Positions 62,992 through 64,000 of a DNA stretch of 64,000 nt are shown here, piece by piece. The notes under the pieces are model-generated. The model ran no database searches. It was not told the origin of the DNA and saw only the letters and a list, made by a program, of their open reading frames with translations. How positions within the stretch are numbered: position 1 is the first letter of the stretch; every line of letters starts with the position of its first letter. This stretch comes from M3007 sp046329435. Lineage in GTDB: Bacteria; Bacteroidota; Bacteroidia; Chitinophagales; Saprospiraceae. The stretch is from assembly GCA_046329435.1 (NCBI GenBank), contig JAXLUR010000013.1, positions 53,354 to 117,353 of the forward strand, given 5' to 3'. The position numbers were made by a program, and so were the translations under genes.

Positions 62992-64000
62992 TCAGTATTT
63001 TATGGTTTTGCCCGACAAAATCTGGCCTTCGGCATCCAATCGATACCAGTAAAGGCCAGCCGGCAGTTCGCCCAGATTATCCAGCCCAAGCGTGTTTTCG
63101 CCCTGGAGGAAATCGGCGCTTTTGTCTGCCACTAATTTTCCCTGGCTATCGTATAGCGATATGGTAATTTTCGCATCTTCCGAAAGGAAAAAATCAACAT
63201 TGAGCGACGAGGTAAACGGCGAGGGGCGGCAGGATAGCAAGGAAAAACCGCTTTCTGAAATAGTCGTATGGTTGCCACCCGCAATCGGCGGAGTGCTCAG
63301 CCCGGTTTGTACTTCCAATTGCAGCGAAATGTTGTCTATTTCTTCGCCGTCGGGAGCGTAAAAATGTTCCGTAAGAACCGAGTTTTTCAACCGGAAACGT
63401 TGCCCGACATTTGTGACGGGTTTTAAGGCCTTTACCCGCAGTTTAAACAGGATTTTATTATCCAGATTCGTCGTTCCGCCACTTGTATTATAGTTAAGCG
63501 CCCGAAACTCGCCGGCCGGCAAGTGAGTCATACCGAAGTTGTCTATCGAAAAACCTTCTCCCGAGTTGCCGGGCAGTACTTCCAGAATTTGCAGGGAGTC
63601 CTCGGCAAAATCAACGCCCATCTGCCAGGCTGTAACCGGCGTATTTCCCAATGCCCGGATATTCAGTACAAACACCTGATTCGTGGCAATCGGGGCATGT
63701 GCGAGGGCAGAAAAGGTTTCATCAGGTGACAAGTCATTGTTTTCCTCATTTAATTCGGCATTACAATTGACATCACCCGTTTTAATAATCCAGAACGACC
63801 AGGGGCGTTCCTCCTGCGCGGCCAGGCCGTTAGGGTTGATGGAGATGTGATCCATCCAGGAATTCGAGTTGGGCAGTGCAGGCAAAGGGCCTGCGCCGTA
63901 GGTCCTGGTCTGTCCGTTGGGTTCGTCAGGGTTCGTCCAGAGGGCATTGAATGGGTTGAGTTGCAGGCCGGGCATATTGGGGTCGTCGTCGTCGTAAAAC
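62992..64000 (-). CDS. T9SS protein with cohesin/dockerin-like segments, 5' end outside the window
   Basis: Partial gene: the reading frame is open to the window edge at 64000 (FYDDDDPNMPGLQLNPFNALW...), so the N-terminus is missing. The visible 335 residues hold a dockerin-like GDVNCNAELNEENNDL, a cohesin-like beta-sandwich (VFVLNIRALGNTPVTAWQMGVDFAEDSLQILEVLPG...), and a Por sorting domain (SCRPSPFTSSLNVDFFLSED, LPAGLYWYRLDAEGQILSGKTIKY). It is followed on the same strand by the beta-helix gene, 74 bp away, and may be its operon partner. Confidence 0.72.
   Translation of the reverse strand, partial: FYDDDDPNMPGLQLNPFNALWTNPDEPNGQTRTYGAGPLPALPNSNSWMDHISINPNGLAAQEERPWSFWIIKTGDVNCNAELNEENNDLSPDETFSALAHAPIATNQVFVLNIRALGNTPVTAWQMGVDFAEDSLQILEVLPGNSGEGFSIDNFGMTHLPAGEFRALNYNTSGGTTNLDNKILFKLRVKALKPVTNVGQRFRLKNSVLTEHFYAPDGEEIDNISLQLEVQTGLSTPPIAGGNHTTISESGFSLLSCRPSPFTSSLNVDFFLSEDAKITISLYDSQGKLVADKSADFLQGENTLGLDNLGELPAGLYWYRLDAEGQILSGKTIKY

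Overview
The window is a chromosomal segment of a Bacteroidota bacterium, most likely a member of the Saprospiria/Chitinophagia side of the phylum. Reasons seen in the sequence: nine proteins end in type IX secretion (T9SS, Por) C-terminal sorting domains; there are PorT-family beta-barrels, SprB-type repeats, DUF4293, DUF5606 and DUF4252 proteins; and many genes have the Bacteroidota promoter form TTTG-N19/21-TAnnTTTG. Base composition is GC-rich. I saw no tRNA, rRNA, CRISPR array, prophage, integrase or transposase gene. The only mobile-looking DNA is a family of short non-coding repeats with terminal inverted repeats.

Layout. 0-2.4 kb: two T9SS-exported proteins. 2.5-4.1 kb: an EamA transporter and 3-hydroxyanthranilate dioxygenase. 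4.2-7.4 kb: a minus-strand operon of membrane protein, LptC, CBS/CorC protein and RsgA. 7.5-10.8 kb: a GNAT/FemAB-like enzyme, a GbsR-type regulator and a T9SS beta-propeller-like protein. 11-18.3 kb: a MoxR-DUF58-BatA-BatB-BatC operon with an unexpected secreted protein after moxR. 18.4-23 kb: a 2OG-Fe(II) oxygenase, an FAD oxidoreductase, VanW, DUF4293 and a lipid kinase. 23-35 kb: a surface-protein region with an M43 pappalysin-like protease, a repeat protein, a 1925-residue reprolysin-like protease with about ten SprB-type repeats, a haem-binding protein and a 101-residue protein that is little more than a sorting domain. 35-38.6 kb: a GT2 glycosyltransferase, DUF5606, ribosome recycling factor and a SpoIIE phosphatase. 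38.7-41.7 kb: four consecutive PorT-family barrels. 41.7-51.7 kb: a biotinyl carrier protein, a TPR-adenylate cyclase, DUF1015, a subtilase with two SH3 domains, dnaX, pyrD and a DEAD-box helicase. 51.8-58 kb: an ABA4-like protein, nadC, redoxin, a thioredoxin/M15 peptidase pair, DoxX, an NTF2-like protein, a membrane protein/winged-helix pair and kdsD. 58.5-64 kb: recQ, then two T9SS proteins, the second cut off by the window end.

How genes work together. LptC and KdsD serve lipopolysaccharide export and Kdo supply. NbaC makes the precursor of quinolinate and NadC uses quinolinate, so together they imply NAD synthesis from tryptophan, although the genes are about 48 kb apart. The MoxR/Bat genes form an envelope-stress type AAA/VWA system. 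The surface proteins depend on a T9SS whose core is not in this window.

Most notable observations: (1) an A9 tract inside dnaX, in the correct phase for -1 slippage and followed by a stop two codons later, predicts a short gamma-like clamp-loader subunit; (2) a family of about 150-175 bp elements, one copy with 25-bp terminal inverted repeats, lies directly against stop codons at three sites; (3) a C8 tract puts the best ATG of the M43 protease out of frame with the rest of the gene; (4) a 17-bp perfect palindrome sits inside the promoter of a small operon that ends in a DNA-binding regulator; (5) four PorT-type barrels stand in tandem. All product names come from recognising motifs by eye; no database search was run.
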